From the NCBI GenBank assembly GCA_018695085.1, contig JABHOU010000414.1, forward strand, positions 1 through 22,842: a stretch of DNA of 22,842 nt, written 5' to 3'. This document shows, in pieces, positions 1 to 7,762 of this stretch (the stretch's first letter is position 1; each line of letters begins with the position of its first letter). Under the pieces are notes generated by a model. That model was not told where the DNA came from, searched no databases, and saw only the letters and a program-made list of their open reading frames with translations. The translations under genes were made by a program, and so were the position numbers. This DNA comes from Opitutia bacterium (GTDB taxonomy: Bacteria; Verrucomicrobiota; Verrucomicrobiia; Opitutales; Seribacteraceae).

Positions 1-99
1 AAGAACCTGCTGCGGAAGAACCTGCTGCGGAAGAACCTGCTGCGGAAGAACCTGCTGCGGAAGAACCTGCTGCGGAAGAACCTGCTGCGGAAGAACCTG
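1..99 (+). repeat. 15-bp in-frame tandem repeat in the rpsB tail
   Basis: The unit AAGAACCTGCTGCGG occurs six times without a mismatch at 1-90. A seventh copy is intact for nine bases (91-99) before diverging. The array may extend left of the window. The unit is a multiple of three, so each copy adds one EEPAA pentapeptide without shifting frame. Perfect identity even at third codon positions indicates recent expansion by slippage or recombination. Confidence 0.95.
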
Positions 100-191
100 T
101 CGAAGAAGAAGCGGATTCCAAAGAATCCGATGTGGAAGAAGAGGTGTCCGAGGAATCCGAAGATGCGGAGGAAGATACCGCCAAGTCTTGA
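1..191 (+). CDS. rpsB: 30S ribosomal protein S2, C-terminal tail (5' end outside window)
   Basis: An open frame enters from the left edge (codons start at position 3) and stops with TGA at 189-191. Only about 62 residues are visible. They begin with six perfect copies of the pentapeptide EEPAA and continue into a tail rich in Glu, Asp and Ser ending DTAKS. No S2 core is visible, so the name rests on position: rpsB is almost always directly upstream of tsf, which begins 77 nt downstream on the same strand. S2 proteins with acidic Ala/Glu/Pro-rich C-terminal extensions occur in several phyla. Seen: the acidic tail and the repeat. Inferred: the identity as S2. The alternative is another acidic-tailed protein upstream of tsf. 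Confidence 0.72.
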   Translation, partial: EPAAEEPAAEEPAAEEPAAEEPAAEEPAAEEPVEEEADSKESDVEEEVSEESEDAEEDTAKS

Positions 192-268
192 TTGCCCTTT
201 AGGCGTTACCCCGACCCCATAGAACTTCAAGAATCAAACGAGCCCCTCGCCGGGCACAAGAAAATATA

Positions 269-1102
269 ATGTCTGAAATCACCAAGGATAAGATTGTCGA
301 GCTTCGCGAAAAAACGAGCGCCGGCTTAATTGACTGTAAACGCGCCCTCACCGAGAGTGGAGGGGATATGGATGAAGCCGTATCCATCCTTCGTAAAAAG
401 GGAGTGGCTACCGCTGCCAAGAAAGCCGGTCGTGATGCAGCGGAGGGCGTAATTAGCTGCAAATTGTCCGAGGACGGTCGTTCCGGTGTAATTATTGAGG
501 TGAATTGCGAAACTGATTTTGTCGCAAAGAACGACGAGTTCCAGTCTTTTGCCCTCGAGCTTGCCGGAGACCTGCTTGAGAATGCAGATGCTGACTTGGA
601 AGAGAAACGCACAGAGCAAGTGGCCCGTATTGGCGAAAATATTCGTATTTCTCGTTCGGAACGTTTATCGCCTGCAGCTTCAGGCCGGATTGAGTCCTAC
701 ATTCACACCGGAGCCAAGGTCGGTGTGCTTCTCGAGCTTTCCACCGAGACCGAGGCTGGCGCGAATCACCAAGAAACGATTTCTCTGGGCAAAGATATTT
801 GCATGCATATCGCAGCGACGGCACCCGTCTGTGTGAATCGTGAAAACGTGCCCGAAGAACTTGTGGCCAAGGAGCGTGAAGTTGCGACGGCACAAGCTGA
901 GGGAAAACCTCCTCAAGCTATCGAGAAGATAATTACAGGTAAACTCGACAAGTATTTTGCCACCTCGTGCTTGGAAGAACAATCTTTCGTTAAGAACCCT
1001 GACATTACGATCAAGGACTTATTGGCTGAACAGGGTAAGCTAGTCGGCGAATCTCTTGCGATTGTGAAATTTGTTCGCCTTCAGATTGGCGAAGACAACT
1101 GA
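269..1102 (+). CDS. tsf: Elongation factor Ts
   Basis: EF-Ts is the guanine-nucleotide exchange factor that regenerates EF-Tu-GTP from EF-Tu-GDP in the cytoplasm. The 277-residue product begins with the UBA-like domain characteristic of the family (LREKTSAGLIDCKRAL, about residues 12-27). The EF-Tu contact motif TDFVAKN follows at residues 82-88, then the dimerisation and core region with a second TDF-like half. The length is normal for the family (about 270-310). The ATG at 269 gives the expected short MSEITKDKI start. No clear Shine-Dalgarno sequence precedes it. It lies 77 nt after rpsB on the same strand and is probably cotranscribed with it. Nothing looks damaged. Confidence 0.97.
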   Translation: MSEITKDKIVELREKTSAGLIDCKRALTESGGDMDEAVSILRKKGVATAAKKAGRDAAEGVISCKLSEDGRSGVIIEVNCETDFVAKNDEFQSFALELAGDLLENADADLEEKRTEQVARIGENIRISRSERLSPAASGRIESYIHTGAKVGVLLELSTETEAGANHQETISLGKDICMHIAATAPVCVNRENVPEELVAKEREVATAQAEGKPPQAIEKIITGKLDKYFATSCLEEQSFVKNPDITIKDLLAEQGKLVGESLAIVKFVRLQIGEDN

Positions 1103-1116
1103 ACTTCTAGCTCTTC

Positions 1117-1157
1117 CCAAGGATTGGATTGCTTGGTGGGGGGTAATACCTCTTACC
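1117..1157. terminator. Possible weak terminator hairpins between convergent tsf and the antiporter gene
   Basis: The 84-nt convergent gap holds two small inverted repeats: CCAAG (1117-1121) with CTTGG (1132-1136), and GGTAA (1142-1146) with TTACC (1153-1157). Neither has a good T-tract on either strand, so an intrinsic terminator is only a possibility. Confidence 0.2.
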
Positions 1158-1186
1158 AGTGTTCTCCTCCGGCACTCAAGTTTCTT

Positions 1187-2218
1187 CTATCCGTGCAGGA
1201 ACCATGCCGTGCATATGGTGGCGAAATAGATAAGTAGCAGAAATGTCCCATGGAGAATGCGAATCTCCTTTTTCCGCATCAACCAGCATAGTATGCCCGT
1301 CAACAGGAGCATCACCGGGAATTCTACCTGACCTAGAGAGGGGTTTACGGGGATTGGTGAGACTGTTCCGGCTATTCCCGCTACAAAAGTAAGATTGAAG
1401 AGATTCGACCCCACGATGTTCCCTAACAGCATCCCGCTCTCTCCTCTCTTGGCGAGAACGCACGAGGCTGCCAATTCCGGGAGACTTGTCCCTATGGCTA
1501 CGATAGTGAGACCAATAATCTCCTGAGGTATGGAGGCGAACTCGGCAAGGCCTTTGGCTCCTATGACTAGTATGTCGGAACCTAGCCATAATGCCCCTGA
1601 CGCGACCACGACGATCAGTAGGGATTTCCACGGTGGAACAAGAGTTTCTTCTTCTTTTGGATCTGCAGTCGCCTCGGAGCTTTTCTTTGCGACCTTGCGA
1701 TCGATGATTGCTCCTCTAGTTACGAAGATCAGGTAAGCGACGAGAATAATAGTGAAAATGATTCCAAGTTGGCGATCGAAGGATTCCTTGCCTATCCAGA
1801 GACAGGCAGCGGAAAAAAGAATCGTGGTCAGTAGGAGTAGATTGGTTTGCCAGTTTGGAAGGCAGCCCTTCATGGCAATTGGGTTTATGAAAGTGGCGAT
1901 CCCAAGAACCAGTCCGACATTGGCAAGATTGCTTCCTACTACATTCCCTATGATCAGGTCTTTCGCGTCTCCTGCGATGGCTGCCAAAGAGGTGAAGAGT
2001 TCCGGTGCGGAAGTTGCGATGGACACAACGGTCAGGCCGATGATTGCGGGATGAACTCCAAGAGAACGAGCGAGATCACTGGCACTGTCTGTCAAAATAT
2101 CTCCACCTTTTGTGAGGAGAAAAACGCCAACGAGAATACATCCTGCAAGAGCGAACAAGTAAAAATTCGGTGAATTGACAGCTAGTCCGCCGAGTAAAGA
2201 ATTTATTATGTTATCCAT
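1187..2218 (-). CDS. Calcium/sodium antiporter (CaCA superfamily, YrbG-like)
   Basis: This is an inner-membrane cation exchanger of the K+-dependent Na+/Ca2+ exchanger-related type, likely extruding Ca2+ against Na+ or H+. The 343-residue protein is mostly hydrophobic with about ten predicted membrane segments. It has the two inverted alpha repeats of the superfamily. Alpha-1 is at about residues 61-110 with GLTVVSIATSAPELFTSL followed by GNVVGSNLANVG. Alpha-2 is at about 236-280 with GLTIVAIGTSLPELAAS followed by GNIVGSNLFNL. The acidic Glu of each PEL motif is the conserved ion-binding residue. A hydrophilic loop with Glu/Lys lies between the halves, around residues 178-192. The start is ATG at 2218. 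It is transcribed alone, convergent to tsf and divergent from ileS. The ion specificity cannot be fixed from sequence. Confidence 0.93.
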   Translation of the reverse strand: MDNIINSLLGGLAVNSPNFYLFALAGCILVGVFLLTKGGDILTDSASDLARSLGVHPAIIGLTVVSIATSAPELFTSLAAIAGDAKDLIIGNVVGSNLANVGLVLGIATFINPIAMKGCLPNWQTNLLLLTTILFSAACLWIGKESFDRQLGIIFTIILVAYLIFVTRGAIIDRKVAKKSSEATADPKEEETLVPPWKSLLIVVVASGALWLGSDILVIGAKGLAEFASIPQEIIGLTIVAIGTSLPELAASCVLAKRGESGMLLGNIVGSNLFNLTFVAGIAGTVSPIPVNPSLGQVEFPVMLLLTGILCWLMRKKEIRILHGTFLLLIYFATICTAWFLHG

Positions 2219-2359
2219 CTAGAAATGGCCGGCAGGCTGATATTCTATTGCGGGAAAGCAAGTAAAAAGGGAGCGAGAATTGTCTATCGAACCTTGACGT
2301 GAACTCGGAAACGCACATTTTCCTGACGCCTCTGCTATCATTTAGCGGCAACTCAGCTT
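2219..2359. promoter_or_regulatory. Divergent intergenic region, antiporter gene / ileS
   Basis: This 141-nt gap must hold the promoters of both divergent genes. For ileS, TTGACG at 2294-2299 is a good -35 match, but the best -10 at a 17-nt spacing (ATTTTC, 2317-2322) is poor. TATCAT at 2336-2341 is a better -10 without a partner. The gap is too short for, and shows no sign of, a T-box leader. Neither gene has a recognisable Shine-Dalgarno sequence. Confidence 0.3.
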
Positions 2360-5167
2360 ATGTCCGTTAACCTTAAAGAAACCCTAAACTTGCCTCAGAC
2401 CGGTTTTCCGATGAGAGCCAATCTTGTCGAACGAGAGCCGCTTCGCTTGGATCATTGGAATGGCGTCGATCTTTACGGCAAATTACAGGAGAAAAATGAG
2501 GCGGGCGAAACTTTTGTTTTGCATGATGGTCCTCCTTTTACAAACGGAGACGTACATGTTGGGACGGCCCTGAACAAGACTCTCAAGGATGTCATTGTGC
2601 GTTTCAAGAGTGCCTGCGGATATCGTGTTCCTTATGTTCCCGGATGGGATTGCCACGGTCTCCCGATCGAGCACAAGGTTACCAAGACTCTGCGAGGTAA
2701 GGCAAAGGATTTCACCCCTCTTGAACTCAGAGGTGCCTGCAAGGAGTTTTCCGAAGGCTTTATCGAAAAGCAACGAGGCCAATTCAAGCGACTCGGGGTT
2801 CTTGCCGACTGGAATCGGGAATATCGTACCATGGATCCTGATTACGAGGCCGTTATTTTAAGAACCTTTGCTGAATTTGTGGATAAGGGATTTGTGTACC
2901 GCAGCAAAAAACCTGTTTACTGGTCTATTCCCTGCCGCACTGCCTTGGCTGAAGCGGAAGTCGAATATCAAGACCACGTTAGTCCTGCGATACACGTTAA
3001 GTTTCCCCTGCGAGAATCCGGAGAATTTAACGCAGGCGAGAACGCCTTTTTGGTTATTTGGACCACGACTCCATGGACAATTCCCGCCAATCTTGCAATT
3101 GCCGTAAACCCTCGCGAAACCTACGTAGAGGTCAAGTCCGAGGGTAATTCTTATTGGGTGGGAGCGGCCCTGGCGGAACAATTTGCAGAATCATGTGAAT
3201 TGGAGAACCATGAACTTGGCCGTGAATTATCTGGCGAGTCTTTGGTCGGTTGGATTGGTCGCCACCCCTTTATCGATAGAGACAGTCCTGTGGTTGCCGC
3301 CGATTACGTAACGATGGATGCCGGAACAGGATGCGTGCACACCGCCCCCGGGCACGGCCTAGAGGATTACCTGACGGGGTTGGCCAACGATCTTGATATC
3401 TATTGCCCCCTTGATGATACTGGTCGGTACCTTGATGACGGGCAAGTGCCTGCGAGCCTCGTCGGACTTTCTGTTCTCGAAACGAAAAAAGGTTGTGAGG
3501 CGAATGAAGCCGTACTTGCTCTTCTCCGAGAACACGGGGGGCTGCTTCACCTTGAGCATCACAGTCACCAGTATCCTCATTGCTGGCGTAGCAAGACCCC
3601 GGTTGTTTTTCGAGCGATGGATCAATGGTTTGTATCGTTGGATAAGGATAATATTCGAAATACGGGTATTAGTGCTCTCGACGAGGTTGCCTTCACTCCC
3701 GAATGGGGGCGAAACCGCATCCGTGGATTTTTGGAGTCTCGTCCTGACTGGTGTATTTCTCGCCAAAGGTCTTGGGGCGTGCCCATTCCGGTATTCTTCG
3801 ATGAGGACGGAGAACCTTTGCTCGATGCAAACCTTATTCGCTCTTTCGCCGATAAGGTCGAGGATGGGGGCACTGATCTGTGGTTCGAGCTTTCTGCGGA
3901 AGAATTGCTTGCAGGTGTTGATTTGCCGGAATCTTGGCAGGGGAAGTCTTTGGAGAAAGGTTCGGATACGCTCGACGTATGGATTGACTCCGGATGCAGT
4001 CATCGAGCCGTTCTTCGGCAACAAGAAGACCTCAAGTGGCCTGCGGACCTTTATTTGGAGGGGAGCGACCAGCACAGGGGATGGTTTCAGTCATCGCTCT
4101 GGACCGCACTGCTCGCGGATGGAGAAGCCCCGTATGCTCGTATCATTACGCATGGCTTCGTCGTCGACGGAGATGGCCGGAAGATTTCCAAGAGTGATGG
4201 AAAACCTCAAACCGTTGAATCCTATGTCAAGCGCTATGGCGCCGACGTGCTTCGCCTCTGGATTTGTTCCGAGGACTTTCGCCGAGACATACCTCTTTCC
4301 GAAGAGATTCTCGATCAAGTGGTGAGAGGATACAGGACGATTCGCAATACCTTTCGTTTTCAAATCGGCAATCTTTTCGATTTTGATAGGATAACGGACG
4401 CCGTTCCATTGGAACAACTTTCTCCCATTGACCTTTGGGCGCTAGACAATACTGCTGACCTGATCGAGGATGTCTCCAAGGCTTTCGATGCTTATGAGTT
4501 TCACCAAGGAATTCAGCTCGTGAATCGATATTGTTCGAATGTTCTTTCTGCCGTTTATCATGATGTTCTCAAAGACCGTCTGTACACGCTTTCGCCAAAT
4601 GATCCCTTGCGCAGGTCGTCTCAGACCACTTTGGACCATATTTTTCGAGTCCTCGTGAAGTTACTTTCTCCTGTCATGCCTTTTACCACGGACGAAGCTT
4701 GGGCGTATCTGGAAGAGGGGAGTGACTTTTGCCCCGAACCCTTGGCTTTACAGGCTTGGCCTAAAGTTGATAGTGCTTGGCGAGGAGGGGCAAAAGTCGA
4801 AGATGTTCGCACCATTCTCGCTTTTAAGACCACCGTGGTGAACGAAGCTCTGGAAAAACTACGGGTGGAAAAAGTAATTGGTCAATCGTTGGACGCCGAG
4901 GTTGAAGTTCTCGGTCATCCTGATAACGAAACTTTTGCTGCGCTCAGTCGAAATGAGGACTGCCTGGCAGAGTTATTTATTACATCCAGCGTTATTTTGA
5001 CAACCGATCCCAACCCCCAAGGAGAACCCACTGTAGAGGTCAGGCATGCTTCCGGCTTCCGCTGCCCCAGGAGTTGGAGGTGGGTGCCCGAATTAACATA
5101 CGTTGAACCTTGGGGGGAAGTTTCTTCCAGATGCGCAGATGCCTTGTCCGCCAGAGTGATTTCTTAA
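2360..5167 (+). CDS. ileS: Isoleucine--tRNA ligase
   Basis: This class I aminoacyl-tRNA synthetase charges tRNA-Ile. The 935 residues match the bacterial length (about 930-940). The class I HIGH signature appears as HVGT at residues 66-69, after GPPFTNGD. The KMSKS loop is KISKS at 608-612. The CP1 editing domain is marked by TTPWTIPANLAIAV and later GTGCVHTAPGHG. WCISRQRSWGVPIPVF is the usual bacterial catalytic segment. The anticodon-binding domain occupies about residues 640-850. The C-terminal zinc ribbon is degenerate: the family pattern CxxCW...CxRC appears as C902-P-R-S905-W...S922-S-R-C925, so two of four Cys are Ser. The gene heads a + strand run with the DksA-like gene (22-nt gap) and lspA. 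There is no clear Shine-Dalgarno sequence at the ATG. Confidence 0.97.
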   Translation: MSVNLKETLNLPQTGFPMRANLVEREPLRLDHWNGVDLYGKLQEKNEAGETFVLHDGPPFTNGDVHVGTALNKTLKDVIVRFKSACGYRVPYVPGWDCHGLPIEHKVTKTLRGKAKDFTPLELRGACKEFSEGFIEKQRGQFKRLGVLADWNREYRTMDPDYEAVILRTFAEFVDKGFVYRSKKPVYWSIPCRTALAEAEVEYQDHVSPAIHVKFPLRESGEFNAGENAFLVIWTTTPWTIPANLAIAVNPRETYVEVKSEGNSYWVGAALAEQFAESCELENHELGRELSGESLVGWIGRHPFIDRDSPVVAADYVTMDAGTGCVHTAPGHGLEDYLTGLANDLDIYCPLDDTGRYLDDGQVPASLVGLSVLETKKGCEANEAVLALLREHGGLLHLEHHSHQYPHCWRSKTPVVFRAMDQWFVSLDKDNIRNTGISALDEVAFTPEWGRNRIRGFLESRPDWCISRQRSWGVPIPVFFDEDGEPLLDANLIRSFADKVEDGGTDLWFELSAEELLAGVDLPESWQGKSLEKGSDTLDVWIDSGCSHRAVLRQQEDLKWPADLYLEGSDQHRGWFQSSLWTALLADGEAPYARIITHGFVVDGDGRKISKSDGKPQTVESYVKRYGADVLRLWICSEDFRRDIPLSEEILDQVVRGYRTIRNTFRFQIGNLFDFDRITDAVPLEQLSPIDLWALDNTADLIEDVSKAFDAYEFHQGIQLVNRYCSNVLSAVYHDVLKDRLYTLSPNDPLRRSSQTTLDHIFRVLVKLLSPVMPFTTDEAWAYLEEGSDFCPEPLALQAWPKVDSAWRGGAKVEDVRTILAFKTTVVNEALEKLRVEKVIGQSLDAEVEVLGHPDNETFAALSRNEDCLAELFITSSVILTTDPNPQGEPTVEVRHASGFRCPRSWRWVPELTYVEPWGEVSSRCADALSARVIS

Positions 5168-5189
5168 CAATACCGAAAACTGTTTTCTT

Positions 5190-6245
5190 ATGAGTAAGCA
5201 ACCTGCCAAGAAGCCCGTCGCCAAAAAGCCGACATCCGCCAAAAAGCCCGTCGCTAAAAAGCCGACATCTGCCAAAAAGCCCGTCGCTAAAAAGGCGCCG
5301 GTCGCCAAGAAGGCTTCCGGCGTTACTTCGGCAAAGAAAAAAGCATCGACGAAGAAGGATTCGTCTACTCGAAAAAGTCCTGCCAAGAAACCATCAACCA
5401 AGAAAGTGGCTTCGGAGAAGGCTTCTCCCAAAAAAACAAAAAAAACGCCGGCGAAATCAGCTAAAAAGGACAGTGAGGATATTGTTCCTACTAATGTGGC
5501 GGAAGCTGTCGCAGCGGTCGAAACGAAAAAAGCGAATTCCAAGGATGCTCCAGTCTCTTCTTCTCCTGTTGCCGCAGTCGGTTTTAGCTTGGACGACGTT
5601 AGATCCATTCTTGAGCGGAAGAAGGATACCGAGAGTGAAAAAGATGCACCGGTTTCCGGAAAATCCGATCGCAACGCGAAAGCAGTAGCTGCTTCAAAAC
5701 CTGTAAAGTCTTTTGCCAAGAACAAAACCAAATCGGCTTCGGTTGCAGACATTCTTGGTTTCAATCCTAAGAAAAATGCAATTCGCCCTGATCGTGACGC
5801 TTCAAAAGTGCCTGCCAATTGGAAACCCTTCTATGCTAGCCTCATAAAGTTGCGCGATCAGTTGAAGGTCGGTTTGGGAGAACGTTCCGAGGATACCATC
5901 GGCGCTTCTGCCCAAGAGAGTTCGGGTGAACTATCCGTCAACTCTCCCGATGCGGGTTCAGAATCATTTGATCGTGATGTGACGATTACCATGGTTGCAG
6001 GTGAGCAGGAGATGCTTCATGAGGTCGAGAGTGCCATAGATCGAATTTTTGATGGCACCTATGGTGTTTGTCAAGAAACTGGAAAACCGATCAAGCAGAG
6101 TCGCCTTAAAGCCGTGCCCTATACTCGTTACTCCTTGGAGGGGCAGGCCGAATACGAGCAGCATGGGCGTGCTCCCAAAGACGCAGGGGGAGGCGGAGTT
6201 TTTGCCACCTTGTCTGAAGCCAGTCTCGGAGACGACGAAGCGTAG
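5190..6245 (+). CDS. TraR/DksA-family protein with histone-H1-like Lys-rich N-terminus
   Basis: This 351-residue protein has two parts. Residues 1 to about 105 are extremely rich in Lys, Ala, Pro and Ser (repeats of AKKPVAKKPTS), like a histone H1 tail, and should bind nucleic acid. After a mixed-charge linker, residues about 205-345 resemble the TraR/DksA family: a helical stretch with EVESAIDRIFDGTYG, then the zinc-finger region C294-QETGKPI...RLKAVPYTRYSLEG. Of the four zinc Cys expected, only C294 remains; the others are T297, S315 and G318. DksA proteins act in the secondary channel of RNA polymerase, but the acidic DxxDxA tip is not evident here, so that role is uncertain. It lies between ileS and lspA, 22 nt after the former. 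The ATG at 5190 has no clear Shine-Dalgarno sequence. Confidence 0.82.
   Translation: MSKQPAKKPVAKKPTSAKKPVAKKPTSAKKPVAKKAPVAKKASGVTSAKKKASTKKDSSTRKSPAKKPSTKKVASEKASPKKTKKTPAKSAKKDSEDIVPTNVAEAVAAVETKKANSKDAPVSSSPVAAVGFSLDDVRSILERKKDTESEKDAPVSGKSDRNAKAVAASKPVKSFAKNKTKSASVADILGFNPKKNAIRPDRDASKVPANWKPFYASLIKLRDQLKVGLGERSEDTIGASAQESSGELSVNSPDAGSESFDRDVTITMVAGEQEMLHEVESAIDRIFDGTYGVCQETGKPIKQSRLKAVPYTRYSLEGQAEYEQHGRAPKDAGGGGVFATLSEASLGDDEA
5205..5294 (+). repeat. 33-bp in-frame tandem repeat encoding AKKPVAKKPTS
   Basis: Two full copies (5205-5237 and 5238-5270) and a partial third (5271-5294) encode an 11-residue basic unit. Copies 1 and 2 differ at only three third-position bases, which suggests duplication followed by synonymous drift. 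Further AKK-type units continue downstream in less regular form. Confidence 0.9.
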
Positions 6246-6286
6246 GCATTTGTACGAGTTCTATTATTCAACAATTTCACAATACT

Positions 6287-6823
6287 ATGAATGCAGTTCG
6301 GTTTTGGACTTTTTTTCTAGGTTGCCTTGTTGCGGATCAAGTAACGAAGTCTTGGGCTCAGGGACATGCATCGGAATTAAGAGAGCACCCCATATTGGTG
6401 CTGGACTTTATTGACGGCCCGGAAGCCTTCTTCGAGTTCACCTACATCACCAATCCCGGTGCAGCGTGGAGCATGTTTTCCAATTTCCCGGAGGTGCTTA
6501 CTGCACTTGCTTTTGTAGCCCTGATCGGAATTTATTTATTTCGCCAGAGCCTTGAGCTTGAAAAGGTGGGGCCTCAAATTATTTTTGGTCTGATTGCAGG
6601 CGGCATCGCCGGGAACCTTTGCGACAGGCTTTTTCGGACACCTGCCGAAGTAGTGGACTTCATCGACGTTTACCTTCCCCTTCTCGATTACGACTACCCG
6701 ATATTTAACTTGGCCGACTCCTTTATTTTCGTGGGAGTCTTTAGCTATATCATCCGTGGGTTTCGTGAAGCGGCTGCGGAGAAGAAAGCAGTTTTGGCAT
6801 CCGAGACGAGTAAAGAAGTCTGA
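6287..6823 (+). CDS. lspA: Lipoprotein signal peptidase (signal peptidase II)
   Basis: LspA is an inner-membrane aspartyl protease that removes signal peptides from diacylglyceryl-modified prolipoproteins. The 178-residue product has the family motifs in order: DQVTK (residues 17-21), NPGAAWSMF (56-64), GGIAGNLCDR (105-114), VVDFIDV with catalytic D124 (122-128), and FNLADS with catalytic D144 (140-145). Membrane segments lie at about 5-18, 68-86, 98-115 and 138-156. The length is within the usual 155-180 range. It starts 41 nt after the DksA-like gene, which agrees with ileS-dksA-lspA cotranscription; ileS-lspA adjacency is common in bacteria. No Shine-Dalgarno sequence is seen at the ATG. 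The last 20 residues are a charged cytoplasmic tail. Confidence 0.96.
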   Translation: MNAVRFWTFFLGCLVADQVTKSWAQGHASELREHPILVLDFIDGPEAFFEFTYITNPGAAWSMFSNFPEVLTALAFVALIGIYLFRQSLELEKVGPQIIFGLIAGGIAGNLCDRLFRTPAEVVDFIDVYLPLLDYDYPIFNLADSFIFVGVFSYIIRGFREAAAEKKAVLASETSKEV

Positions 6824-6875
6824 CTCTTAGTTAGGTCTCGGAAAAAAGGTGCCGCATGGGCTGCGCTATCTTTAC

Positions 6876-7751
6876 CTACTCCAAGTTCAAGACTTGTTCG
6901 CGTAGTTTCTCCACTTCATTTCGGGCGTCTAGACCAAGGCGGTTGGTTTCCGTTCTAGAGGCTTTTGCACATAGGGTGTTGAGCTCGCGTGAAATCTCTT
7001 GGAGTACGAATTCGAGTTTTCGGCCGATGGCATCCTCTGACACTAGGCTCTCTCTAAACTGGATGCAATGGCTACGCAATCGGGTGATTTCCTCTGATAT
7101 GTCTGCCTTGTCCGCGAAAAGAGTAAACTCCTTGAGGACTCGTTCGTCATCGAGGTCGATCGATAAGTCGGCTTTTCGCAACCGTTCGAGAAGTCTGTCT
7201 CGCCATTCATCCGCAGTGCCTTTTGCTGAAGTTTCTATATCCGCAGCAAATGTTTCGAGCCTGCGAATGCGCTCGAATAGATCTTCCGACAGTCTTTTGC
7301 CTTCTTCCGCTCGCATGGCCACGAGAGCCTCTAGAGCCTTGTCGACTGCTTTCAGTAAGCCAGGTTCGACGGCATCTGCTGACGGGAGACCACTCTCGGA
7401 TCGTCTACTGGATGCTAAGCGGGTAATCAAGTGAGCGTCTGGCTCGAAGGGAATCCCGCGAGATTTAGCAAACGCTTCGAGCTTATCCAAGTCGGCGGCA
7501 AGGTTTTTCTCAAGCCAATCATTTGAGCTGTTTTGTACGCTTGCCTCTTCAGGTCGGACATGGATTCGCAGGCGTCCTCGCTGAATTTTGCCTCGAGCCC
7601 GCTCCAATAGTACCCTTTCGAGCGACTGCCACTCCTTGGGTAGTCCGCAAACCGCTTCAAAATGACGTTTGTTTACCGATGAAACCTCAAGAATGATATT
7701 GAATTGTTCATGGCGAAAGCAACTTCGCCCAAAGCCCGTCATGCTATTCAT
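6876..7751 (-). CDS. yicC: YicC/YloC family endoribonuclease
   Basis: The 291-residue protein has the family N-terminus MNSMTGFGRS and the C-terminal signature EISRELNTLCAKASRTE...EVEKLREQVLNLE. These correspond to the two conserved ends (YicC-like N domain and DUF1732) of the YicC/YloC family. Members are reported to act as endoribonucleases that influence stability of specific RNAs and stationary-phase survival. The middle is charged and helical, with coiled-coil character. The ATG at 7751 fits the conserved MxSMTGFG start. It follows trpB on the - strand with an 11-nt gap, so the two are probably cotranscribed. It ends 52 nt from the convergent lspA stop. On the - strand a T-run (TTTTTT, 6842-6847) follows a short GC-rich stem just past the stop and may contribute to termination. 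Confidence 0.94.
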   Translation of the reverse strand: MNSMTGFGRSCFRHEQFNIILEVSSVNKRHFEAVCGLPKEWQSLERVLLERARGKIQRGRLRIHVRPEEASVQNSSNDWLEKNLAADLDKLEAFAKSRGIPFEPDAHLITRLASSRRSESGLPSADAVEPGLLKAVDKALEALVAMRAEEGKRLSEDLFERIRRLETFAADIETSAKGTADEWRDRLLERLRKADLSIDLDDERVLKEFTLFADKADISEEITRLRSHCIQFRESLVSEDAIGRKLEFVLQEISRELNTLCAKASRTETNRLGLDARNEVEKLREQVLNLE

Positions 7752-7762
7752 GTCATTCGGGC

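Noticed and set aside
1..99. CRISPR-like tandem repeat
   Set aside because: Units are 15 bp, contiguous without spacers, and in frame with a protein that stops normally at 191.
2219..2359. T-box riboswitch upstream of ileS
   Set aside because: The gap is only 141 nt, shared with a divergent gene, and has neither a T-box-like motif nor a terminator/antiterminator pair.
3359..4325. Long ORFs in other frames across ileS (up to 310 codons)
   Set aside because: The ileS frame carries all synthetase motifs without interruption; these are shadows caused by low stop-codon density.
5093..5818. 241-codon - strand ORF opposite the DksA-like gene
   Set aside because: It is the antisense shadow of the Lys-rich repeats, giving artificial FLA/FFV low-complexity text.
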